From Arthrobacter wenxiniae (GTDB lineage: Bacteria; Actinomycetota; Actinomycetes; Actinomycetales; Micrococcaceae), in assembly GCF_013376105.1 (NCBI RefSeq), contig NZ_JAAMFM010000026.1, positions 1 through 64,000 of the forward strand: 64,000 bases of DNA, given 5' to 3'. How positions within the stretch are numbered: the first letter of the stretch is position 1; the number at the start of each line of letters is the position of its first letter. The translations under genes and the position numbers were made by a program. The notes beneath the pieces were generated by a model. That model was not told the origin of the DNA. It searched no databases and was given only the letters and a program-made list of their open reading frames with translations. Positions 1 through 7,153 of the stretch are shown here, piece after piece.

Positions 1-1
1 T

Positions 2-2275
2 CCACTCCGCTCACTGATCGTCGCGTCCACCTTCTTCGGGGTGAGAAGGCGAAGGAGTTGGGCCTCGTTCGCTGCTAAGTTCCCCGATGACGAACGATTG
101 GACCGCACGGTTCTCAATATCGCTAACGATGTACCAGATACAGGCGTTCGGGCGCTGGCGAATTTGTGGTTCGACAAGATATCGACAATGGAGATCGACG
201 AGATCCCACTTGCCTTGGTCGAGGGGTACAGTGGCATTGACGAGACTTCGGCTGACCGCGCTGCCGTCCTCGCCCGCGCCGTCCTTGACTCGCCTCGTGA
301 GCCTCAGGCCTTATTCGGCGATGTCACCTATGACCCCTACGGTACCGCCGCAGAGAAAATCCTCCGCACCGCTTTCCTTCGTTCATGTTCTCGCGAGGCC
401 ACGCACGGGCTGCTCGACCTCGCAGTCAGCGACGAGCGGCCTCGTCACCAGCACCCCGACCACCCGATGCGGGTTATCCAGGACATGGCACATTACTTAG
501 ACCCTGATCTAGGGCCCGTTGATACCTTGCGCGACCGAATCTTGAAATATGCTCTCGAGTGGTTCGATGAAGATCCCAACGCAGCCCGGTGGGAAATGCT
601 GGCAGAGGTCACGCATTATGTCTTCGACCCCCGTGTTGAGGGTAACTGGAGTGATCCAGGTAGCCACCTCACCGTCACCATGTCTCAGGGCGTGATGACG
701 CCGGAGGCCATGGGATCATTGCTCGCACACTGGAACAAGATCGATTCCAGAGTCCGGGGACATGCAGCTTCAAGCATCACCCATCGCGCAGTGGCAGAAT
801 TCTGCGAGATCTTTGATTCGTGGTCCGCGATTGCCGTAGGCAACACCAACCATGAGGGCGAGGCCTCGACCGAGCACAGAGTTGTCGGCGCGAGAGGAGC
901 TGAGCTGGTGCTGAGCACCCTGGCTGTGCTGGCAAAACGCTTCACAGGGGTGCCTATTCGGGTCAACAAACGACTAGCCCTCGTTTCGATGTGGAATAGC
1001 GGGCCTACAACGCTGGCCGAGCTCCCGGTCGAAGACGATCATCTGGCCCTCTTCGTGGGAGCGCAAGAACCCGACGACGACATCGACGTTTGGATGGCCG
1101 ACCGTCGAGAGCAGTTGACGTCCCTGGCCCGAGCACTGGATGCGTTAATGGCTGCGGAAGGGGTCGCTGAATACGGAAGGCTTGTGGCCGAGGCATCAGT
1201 TCTCGATGTCAACCATGAAGGTGCTCTGTTCGCGGGTACGCTCGCCGAGCATGTGACCAACCCTGGCGTATGGCTGGAAGCATCCATTAGTGCAAACGCG
1301 CGCCACCTCGTTGCGCCCTTGATCGCCAAGGCCCGCGCAGATGGTGCTGATATCGATGATCTCGTTATGTCGGCAATCGAGGTCCCCGAGCTACGACCTG
1401 AAGCTCTTCGCGCAATCACGCACGAAGACTGCGAGCTGGATGACTTGGCGCACACTGTAATCGACAGTCTGACCGACGGTGATGTCCCGTTAATCGGCGA
1501 CTTGTGGATCCAAGAGTCGGTGACCCCAATCCTGCGTGAACTACTCATACACAAACGCGCATCAGTACGTGCACTAGCTGCCGTCACCTTCGGAGAGGGG
1601 GTACGAGGTCGTGGACCGGCATTGCCTGAGGAACTCAGGCCCGCCTGGCGGACGGCACTGGTCGGGGCAGCTCCCGACGAGCTGCCACAGCACTCAAGAT
1701 GGCGCCTCGGCGAGATACTTAAGCACGCCGTCACCACCGATCCCGAACTCTGCGCTGACTGGTTCATCGCAAACGCGGAAACGCCTAGCTTCTCCTCACG
1801 TGCGCGCCGACTGGTGAAGTCATTCCCTGATGTGTTGAGGAACCTCCCGCAGGATCAAAAACGGCGGATCGTCACGACCCTTGATGCCGAGACGCTGATC
1901 CACAGTGGCTACGCAGGAGACGTGCTTGGTACTGACACGAAGCTTGCCCGCGATTTGCTGGCGGAGGGCGTTGTGGACGGAGAGGTTCTTCTCAGAACGA
2001 TGTCAGGCTATCGCGATCATACCGTCATAGCTCTCGCGCCGGCTCTCATGGCTGCACAAGTTTCTCCACAACGCATCGTCGCTGCCGCCTTGGGAAATAG
2101 CAGCGGGACCGGGGACGAGTCGGACGCGATTCTCGGTGATCTCGAGTTCTTCGCAAAGCTGCGCGAGCAACAGTCCGAGCTCGACGAAGTCTGTGCGTTG
2201 GCATCTGAAGTACTTGGCAGACAACTCGAGGCCGCACGTGCGAGGGAGAAGCAGGAGCGGCGTCTCGGCTGGTAG
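2..2275 (+). CDS. Large hypothetical protein, C-terminal part (5' end outside window)
   Basis: The reading frame is open from base 2 to the stop at 2273-2275, giving about 757 codons. The first possible start, GTG at 41, has no ribosome binding site and sits inside a continuous open frame, so the true start is probably left of the window. I do not recognise the family. The protein is soluble, mostly alpha-helical and rich in Leu, Ala, Asp and Glu, with repeated helix-turn-helix-like stretches that could be HEAT/ARM-type repeats; that is a guess from composition. It could be the C-terminal sensor region of a large STAND-type NTPase, which would fit a defence island, but no P-loop is visible here. 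Its C-terminus is charged (Glu/Arg/Lys-rich). It is followed by about 500 bases without a convincing gene and then a tRNA 3' fragment. Confidence 0.75.
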   Translation, partial: PLRSLIVASTFFGVRRRRSWASFAAKFPDDERLDRTVLNIANDVPDTGVRALANLWFDKISTMEIDEIPLALVEGYSGIDETSADRAAVLARAVLDSPREPQALFGDVTYDPYGTAAEKILRTAFLRSCSREATHGLLDLAVSDERPRHQHPDHPMRVIQDMAHYLDPDLGPVDTLRDRILKYALEWFDEDPNAARWEMLAEVTHYVFDPRVEGNWSDPGSHLTVTMSQGVMTPEAMGSLLAHWNKIDSRVRGHAASSITHRAVAEFCEIFDSWSAIAVGNTNHEGEASTEHRVVGARGAELVLSTLAVLAKRFTGVPIRVNKRLALVSMWNSGPTTLAELPVEDDHLALFVGAQEPDDDIDVWMADRREQLTSLARALDALMAAEGVAEYGRLVAEASVLDVNHEGALFAGTLAEHVTNPGVWLEASISANARHLVAPLIAKARADGADIDDLVMSAIEVPELRPEALRAITHEDCELDDLAHTVIDSLTDGDVPLIGDLWIQESVTPILRELLIHKRASVRALAAVTFGEGVRGRGPALPEELRPAWRTALVGAAPDELPQHSRWRLGEILKHAVTTDPELCADWFIANAETPSFSSRARRLVKSFPDVLRNLPQDQKRRIVTTLDAETLIHSGYAGDVLGTDTKLARDLLAEGVVDGEVLLRTMSGYRDHTVIALAPALMAAQVSPQRIVAAALGNSSGTGDESDAILGDLEFFAKLREQQSELDEVCALASEVLGRQLEAARAREKQERRLGW

Positions 2276-2790
2276 AAAACCTGCAGGCACGTGAGCGGTC
2301 GCAGCCTATTCTGTGCACCAACCCTTTTAACCGTTCGCAGTTTGGTTCACGAAATCGATCCAATTTCGGGCCCGTCAGAATAGCAAATCAGGGGCCGCAC
2401 GGAAGCTGTTACGCATTCGGATCACTGGCATTAATGGGTGTTTTCGCCTTGGAAACGTCACGACGAAGCAGTTCTCAGGCCACACCGGGAAGATTGAATA
2501 TCCGAGACGAATCGACCCCTTGAGCCGCAAAGTTTATTGGCATGCTACGTCCCGCTCTCGACAACCGGTGACATGCCGTCGATCATGCCGATGAACCTGC
2601 AAACGGCCATCAGAAAGCAGCCCTGGCGCTACGCAGCAACACCTCGTCACGTTTTACTCACGTTATTGAACGAAAACCCACGGCAATCCTTGGCATGTCA
2701 AAGGGGCCCTGTTGTTCCGCACTCCCCCGGAAACTGGCGGTTTTTGACCCTCAACAGAGGCTGTTGGCATGAGTCTCCTGAGTTTCTCTT
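2276..2790. other. Intergenic stretch without a supported gene
   Basis: No open frame here has a ribosome binding site or a recognisable product. A 99-codon frame starting at 2537 runs straight through the tRNA fragment and the start of its hairpin and was rejected. Lower coding signal than its neighbours fits the edge of an integrated element. Confidence 0.4.
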
Positions 2791-2819
2791 GGTCGTGGGT
2801 TCAATTCCCGCCCGGGGCA
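2791..2819 (+). other. tRNA 3'-end fragment (Lys-like T arm and acceptor strand), candidate att site
   Basis: A perfect T arm is visible: stem GTGGG (2795-2799), loop TTCAATT, stem CCCGC (2807-2811), then the acceptor 3' strand CCGGGGC and discriminator A at 2819. The complementary acceptor 5' strand (GCCCCGG) and the D and anticodon arms are missing upstream, so this is not a working tRNA. The fragment resembles the 3' end of actinobacterial tRNA-Lys genes. Tyrosine-recombinase elements that integrate in tRNA genes leave exactly such a duplicated 3' end. From the orientation, the element that made it would lie to the left. No matching full tRNA is present in the window. Confidence 0.65.
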
Positions 2820-2829
2820 CCCAAAAGGG

Positions 2830-2864
2830 CCTCTGACCTGCGGTTATGTTCCGCAGGTCAGAGG
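2830..2864 (+). terminator. Strong hairpin after the tRNA fragment
   Basis: CCTCTGACCTGCGG (2830-2843) and CCGCAGGTCAGAGG (2851-2864) form a perfect 14-bp stem with a 7-base loop. Only a weak T run (TGTTT) follows. It sits 11 bases after the tRNA 3' end, the usual place for a tRNA terminator, so it was probably duplicated or retained with the tRNA end. Confidence 0.65.
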
Positions 2865-2887
2865 TGTTTAAGGCCAAAAAGGGCCCA

Positions 2888-2968
2888 GGTCATCTTTTAC
2901 TCATCTAATTCAACAGAATTTTCCTGAATTTCCGGTCATCTTTTTCAGTGCTTCCTGGTCATCTTTTT
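2888..2968. repeat. Three direct repeats GGTCATCTTTT at 23-base spacing
   Basis: GGTCATCTTTT occurs at 2888-2898, and GGTCATCTTTTT at 2934-2945 and 2957-2968. Start-to-start distances are 46 and 23 bases. Such spaced direct repeats beside a tRNA-derived core resemble arm-type binding sites of a tyrosine recombinase. No integrase gene is in the window, so this role is inferred. Confidence 0.5.
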
Positions 2969-3447
2969 GCCTCAGCTGGTCCTAATACAGGCTCGGCGGG
3001 CGTTGAACCGTGGTGTTGGCAAGTGCCGGTGGCACGTAGCCTCTGATGGTAGCGCTTGTCTGGGTACGTGGTAGGTATGTGGTGTGTAACCTCGCGGGTT
3101 CTCGGTAGCGCTGGCCAGGTATTCGTGGATTTCTGTCAATTGGCAGGGGCGCGCCCAAGTAACACCCGATCGGATCGCCGCAGACTCACTGGGCACCCGG
3201 CTCGCGGGCAACGTCTGGATCATCAAGCCCTGCGAGGTTGACCCGCGCCGCTACCGCGACCAAGAAACGCGAAGTACCGCCGGATTTTGGAAACAGCGCC
3301 GGGGCAGCCACTGCTGGGACTGTCAGTGGCGCCTGAACCGTGCCACTTTGGTGTCGCGTGTGGGGCCTGGAGTGGTCAGGGAATTGCCGTTTGATTGACG
3401 CAACTGGCGGACCTTACGTTCTGTCGAGGTAAATTTTGCCGCTGATG
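2969..3447. other. Non-coding or decayed stretch
   Basis: A plus-strand frame from about 3163 to 3400 reads as protein-like (it contains GFWKQRRGSHCWDCQWRLN) but has no start or ribosome binding site, so it may be the debris of a lost gene. Nothing else is supported. Confidence 0.3.
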
Positions 3448-3792
3448 TCATTTGTTGGCCGAGGGCAACGTGGGCAGCTTCCAGATCTGGGCGAATTCGT
3501 CGGCAACCTGAGGCCAGACTCGTCGAAGCCCATCTTCAACTGAGTCAATTTCATCGGCTAGTGGCCCGAAGACCACGAAATCATGTGGGATCATTCTGCC
3601 GGCCCTGTCTCGGCGCCCCAAAGGATCCGGGAAACGCAGCGCCCCCTTGTCGCCGACGCGGCGCCAGATTTCCGATTCGTCTCCGACACCCGAGAAGACG
3701 TCATCGTAGACCGGAAGCGGATCCGTGAAACCACCAGTACGAAGAAACCGCAAACCCCAGAAACGCCCACGAGTTGCCCACATGAGGCTCAT
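3448..3792 (-). CDS. Small conserved-looking partner of the upstream GTPase
   Basis: 114 aa, Trp- and Arg-rich, with a compact hydrophobic core and no membrane segment. The motif-like stretches FPDPLGRRDRAGR and WPQVADEF suggest a conserved soluble domain; I do not know its function. Its ATG overlaps the stop codon of the upstream GTPase gene as ATGA (3789-3792), so the two are translationally coupled and probably act together. Small partners encoded next to TRAFAC-type GTPases are known from predicted NTP-dependent conflict systems, which makes a defence or stress role plausible but unproven. It is the last gene of the minus-strand run. Confidence 0.8.
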   Translation of the reverse strand: MSLMWATRGRFWGLRFLRTGGFTDPLPVYDDVFSGVGDESEIWRRVGDKGALRFPDPLGRRDRAGRMIPHDFVVFGPLADEIDSVEDGLRRVWPQVADEFAQIWKLPTLPSANK

Positions 3793-4955
3793 CGACGGCT
3801 CCTGAGAAGAATGTGCTCCTTTTCGCCCTCGTCCAAATCCATTCGGAAGCCCGTCAAGATAGCCGTCAGGTAGTCGCGCTTAGCCAGCGCATCGGCGTTC
3901 ACCTGCCTGACTTTGTCCCCGGCCAGTTTGGCCGCAATGTCCACAAGATCGGGACCGACAAATTTTTGCAGAACACCAAGCTTGCCAGGAAGCTTAACCT
4001 TGGCTGCGACAAGACCCGCAGCCAGAGCTCCGGCACCGACCAGCAGCTTGTCCGCAACTTTCCTGGGAATTAGCTTCGCCTGCTCCCACCGAATGTGTCG
4101 CTCGAACGGGAGCATAGCGGCCAGCGGCGGGACCAGATCAAGTCCAACGCGCTTCATCACCTCAATCTTGTTCGCATCGAACTTCGCTGACGAAAGCAGC
4201 ACGAAGTCTTCACCCACCGACAGCGCATCGTTTCCTTCCACGAGCCCAGCGAGCACCTTGCGCAGTTCCTCTATTTCATCGCCGGCCTTATCTATAAGTA
4301 GATCCCTGAACATGAATACGTCCAGATTGGGCAAGAGATCGGACTTCGACAGGGCCATCATCCAGATAAGGGGGAACTCGACGAGAGGCTTGCCATCCAA
4401 CAACAAGTCATCCTTGAGTGTCAGCAGACCATTTCGGAAATTGCTGAACAACGACTTCAGGTACCGTTCCTCTTCTCCGGAGTTGTCGAGCAGCCTTTGA
4501 CTGTCCACCAGCAAGAGAGCGACATCAGAGCCCAGCAAAGTCTTGAACGTGTCTACCCTGCGCTGGGCTTCCTCTGGACCGCTCACATCCTGCTCGAACC
4601 AATCCCCCGGGTAGTCATGCCAGACGAGGCGCAGGGCGTCAAAGGGCCGGGCCTTAACCGCCTTCGCATCGAGACCGTTCTTAAGCTTCATTGTGAAGGA
4701 GTAGGACGTGGCGGCAAAATTGGTGGGCCCGGGCAGACGCGCGGAATCTCGCATGCCAAGGTAGTTTCGATGCAGTCGATTGCCCTGGCCAATATTGTCG
4801 GCCACGACATTGAACAGATTCTTATTCAGATACTGAGGCTCCTGCGTGGCTCCGTAAAACGATGAAACCATGACGGTCTTGCCGCTGCCACTCTCGCCAA
4901 ACACTGCAATGTGCTGATCCAGGGCTCTACTTAGTCGCATAAGAGAAGCGTACAC
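3789..4955 (-). CDS. TRAFAC-type P-loop GTPase-like protein
   Basis: 388 aa. The Walker A motif GESGSGKT is at residues 20-27, close to the N-terminus. A switch-II/Walker B-like DYPG follows in VWHDYPGDWF (about residue 113), then VALLLVDSQ, and a guanine-specificity-like SKSD in ALSKSDLL. This order matches TRAFAC-class GTPase domains used in predicted bacterial conflict systems. A C-terminal Ala/Val/Leu-rich segment (KLLVGAGALAAGLVAAKV) may touch a membrane. The GTG start at 4955 has no clear ribosome binding site; ATG at 4940 is an alternative and still precedes the P-loop. The gene overlaps the 114-aa partner by 4 bases. Substrate and partners are unknown. The GTPase assignment rests on motifs only. 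Confidence 0.75.
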   Translation of the reverse strand: MYASLMRLSRALDQHIAVFGESGSGKTVMVSSFYGATQEPQYLNKNLFNVVADNIGQGNRLHRNYLGMRDSARLPGPTNFAATSYSFTMKLKNGLDAKAVKARPFDALRLVWHDYPGDWFEQDVSGPEEAQRRVDTFKTLLGSDVALLLVDSQRLLDNSGEEERYLKSLFSNFRNGLLTLKDDLLLDGKPLVEFPLIWMMALSKSDLLPNLDVFMFRDLLIDKAGDEIEELRKVLAGLVEGNDALSVGEDFVLLSSAKFDANKIEVMKRVGLDLVPPLAAMLPFERHIRWEQAKLIPRKVADKLLVGAGALAAGLVAAKVKLPGKLGVLQKFVGPDLVDIAAKLAGDKVRQVNADALAKRDYLTAILTGFRMDLDEGEKEHILLRSRR

Positions 4956-5200
4956 AACATGACGCTTCTAAAAAGCCAAATCAAGACCGGCACACTGACA
5001 AAGGATTATACCCGTTCCAGCGCGCTCAAATTTATCCGATCTGGGTTCAGATGCGTCTCTGGCCTCTGCCCTTGGCTCCCCGTCACAACGTGGTTGTTGC
5101 GCCTCCACAAGTTCATATTCCGACTTGAAGCACAAGGCGCGCAGGCGAAGCCAATCTATTAGGCCGTCCGTGAAAAGCCGCAGGGTGCCTTCGAGTAAAG

Positions 5201-6052
5201 CTAACCGCTACAGGAAATCGTAGGCAATTCTTCCCTGACTACGCTCAACTCAGGCAATTTTCTAGGATTTCCACTGAGATTTAGCAAGGGGCCAAATTCA
5301 TGGATGAGCCGGACTTCTGTTTCGTGGACCTCTCGGTCGAACGCCAACCACGAAACTTCCAGGTTTAGGTTGATCCAACGAATGATTGCGACTTCGACGG
5401 CCGGAGCAAACGTGTAGTTGTGCTTGTTGGCCATTCCCGCCAGAGAACCACGCATTGGACGGTGACCGATGACCGCACCGATACTCCGGAAGAACGTACC
5501 ATGTCCCGTTGCCCATAATTCCTGGCCTAGACGCTTACGGAGGCTAATCTTCGCTTCGCCGATGTAGATGAGTCGGTCGTTTCGACGTTCTGCATGTACA
5601 CGGAATGGCTCCGGGAGAACGGCGACGTCGACAACTCGAATGGCATACACGCCGGGTTGTTCTGGCACTAAATTAACGACGTCCCCGGCCAAGCGATAGT
5701 TCAAGTCGTTTAAAAGCGCCGCTGAATCAATTGACATGTTCCCAGACACTGGATCCGGAATGGTTCCATTGTTGGGCCGCCGAGTTTGAGGAGGCTGTTG
5801 AGTTCTTGGGCTCGTCGCAGGACGCAGACCAGCGTTGACCACGAGAGACATCTGGTTGCCCACTTTGTTGAACAAGGCAGGATACTTTCGGAGGCGCGCG
5901 CTAACCTGTGAGGTCGGAACGGGCTGGCCATCTGCACGAGCATAGAGTCCATGAGCATTGACAGCATCCGCGATTTCTCGAGTCGTCAGCGACCTTCCAG
6001 CGTCAGCGAGGATGCGTTCAATTGCGACATGTAGGGTCAATGTTTCGCTCAT
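5201..6052 (-). CDS. HARE-HTH / GIY-YIG-like nuclease domain protein
   Basis: 283 aa. Residues about 5-75 look like a HARE-type winged helix (SLTTREIADAVNAHGLYAR), a DNA-binding module often joined to restriction or helicase proteins. After a Pro/Thr/Gln-rich linker (about 78-105) comes a GIY-YIG-like domain: PGVYAI, then RLIYIGEA, LRKRLGQEL and a late Glu in EVRLIHEFGPLLNLSGNP, a typical end of this fold. That order suggests a DNA endonuclease targeted by its N-terminal domain. Start ATG 6052 has GGAAGG six bases upstream. It has 245- and 328-base gaps on its two sides, so it may be its own transcription unit in the defence block. Confidence 0.75.
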   Translation of the reverse strand: MSETLTLHVAIERILADAGRSLTTREIADAVNAHGLYARADGQPVPTSQVSARLRKYPALFNKVGNQMSLVVNAGLRPATSPRTQQPPQTRRPNNGTIPDPVSGNMSIDSAALLNDLNYRLAGDVVNLVPEQPGVYAIRVVDVAVLPEPFRVHAERRNDRLIYIGEAKISLRKRLGQELWATGHGTFFRSIGAVIGHRPMRGSLAGMANKHNYTFAPAVEVAIIRWINLNLEVSWLAFDREVHETEVRLIHEFGPLLNLSGNPRKLPELSVVREELPTISCSG

Positions 6053-6380
6053 GATGCCTTCCAGATGTAAGTACCGACCTATTCATTTCGGGCCGTTTTG
6101 GTCGCTGTCGATTAATACGCCCATTGGCCAAGATCAATGGAATACGCGCCCGATTGCAAGTAAAGATCGCGTCGGTCAATTCCTCGTTGTTATGGAGCCA
6201 GTGAAGCATTGGCCTTGAATCTTCAAGTCGGCCGCGGTCATGGCGGTTCCTCTCTCTGGGTTACACCATGTCCTTGACTTTCAGCTTGTATGTCAATTGA
6301 GGTGTCCGGGGCTGGCACGGCTGGACGCTTATAGACACAGGGCCAGTTCCCAAGCGCGACGCAGTGTATCAATGGGACTT
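6053..6380. other. Intergenic gap with no gene seen
   Basis: About 330 bases between two minus-strand genes. It probably carries the promoter of the HARE/GIY-YIG gene. Overlapping frames lack ribosome binding sites and are shadows of the DUF6308 gene. Confidence 0.35.
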
Positions 6381-7061
6381 CTATGCCCCGTCGCCGACCG
6401 TTTCGCGAGTCTTCTCGGCGCCGTGCCCTTCCATCCACAAAACGATGTCCAGAACGCGAAGCAGCGACAAGTGGGTTTGGCCTGAGCCAGTTCGGATGGT
6501 GTCCAGTCGTTGGCTGAGCTTTCGGCCTTCGTCGCCCTGAAAAGCATGCCACCAACGGCGCCATTGCCGGCCACTGTCGCGCATGCCGACCTGATTCGCG
6601 ATGACGGAATCGTAGATGGGAACGAGATGCGGCCGCTTGCGTGCGAGGATCTTGCTGGTCGTGGTCGGGCCGATGCCCCAGACGTCCCTGCGCTGGCGTA
6701 GCAACTGCCAGATGCAATCGGTTGGAGACCCGTCATCAAGGAACTTCTTGAACTCTTCCTCGTTAAGGTCTTCAAGCCGCACGTCATTGGGCACCTGGAC
6801 CAGAAGGCGTTCGATCTCTCCGTCGAGCTCCTCGATGATTCCTAGGGCTGCTTGACCCGGCACATGGACCGAGAGCGTCGAGACGGCTATCAAGTCCGCT
6901 GCCGTGATCCGGTTCGGTTCCACGACGTCCCCTCCGCCGGCGAAAGTCTCGAACCGGGATCCCGTGTACGTCGGCCGCCCGTTGGCACTGGCCTCGAAAT
7001 ACTTCTTGATGTGACTGACGGCAATCTCGTTGGTGACGTTTTCCATTGCGTGAACCGGCAC
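6381..7061 (-). CDS. DUF6308-like protein with helix-hairpin-helix segment
   Basis: 226 aa. The stretch GIGPTTTSKILARKRPHLVPIYDS has the look of a helix-hairpin-helix DNA-backbone contact as in DNA glycosylases, followed by a Trp-rich helix. The overall pattern matches what I know as DUF6308, common in actinobacteria and without an assigned function. The likely start is GTG 7061, preceded by GGGGGAA; ATG 7046 is the alternative. It lies 92 bases behind the helicase gene on the same strand and may belong to that operon. A role in recognising or processing damaged or foreign DNA would fit, but that is inference. Confidence 0.7.
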   Translation of the reverse strand: MPVHAMENVTNEIAVSHIKKYFEASANGRPTYTGSRFETFAGGGDVVEPNRITAADLIAVSTLSVHVPGQAALGIIEELDGEIERLLVQVPNDVRLEDLNEEEFKKFLDDGSPTDCIWQLLRQRRDVWGIGPTTTSKILARKRPHLVPIYDSVIANQVGMRDSGRQWRRWWHAFQGDEGRKLSQRLDTIRTGSGQTHLSLLRVLDIVLWMEGHGAEKTRETVGDGA

Positions 7062-7153
7062 GTTTCCCCCTTATTTTCAAAAGCGTTATTCGGTTTGCCT
7101 GAGCAACCCGATGCGTTCAGCCAAGCTAATTAGCATAACCATATCGGAGCCCG

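Noticed and set aside
1039-1767. 242-codon minus-strand open frame
   Set aside because: It is Ser/Arg-rich shadow sequence opposite the large left-edge gene.
2791-2819. Complete tRNA gene
   Set aside because: Only the T arm and acceptor 3' strand exist; no D or anticodon arm or matching 5' strand lies upstream.
2537-2836. 99-codon open frame
   Set aside because: It runs through the tRNA fragment and part of the hairpin and has no ribosome binding site.
2888-2968. CRISPR-like repeat array
   Set aside because: The repeats are only 11-12 bases, three copies with unequal spacing, and no cas gene is in the window.
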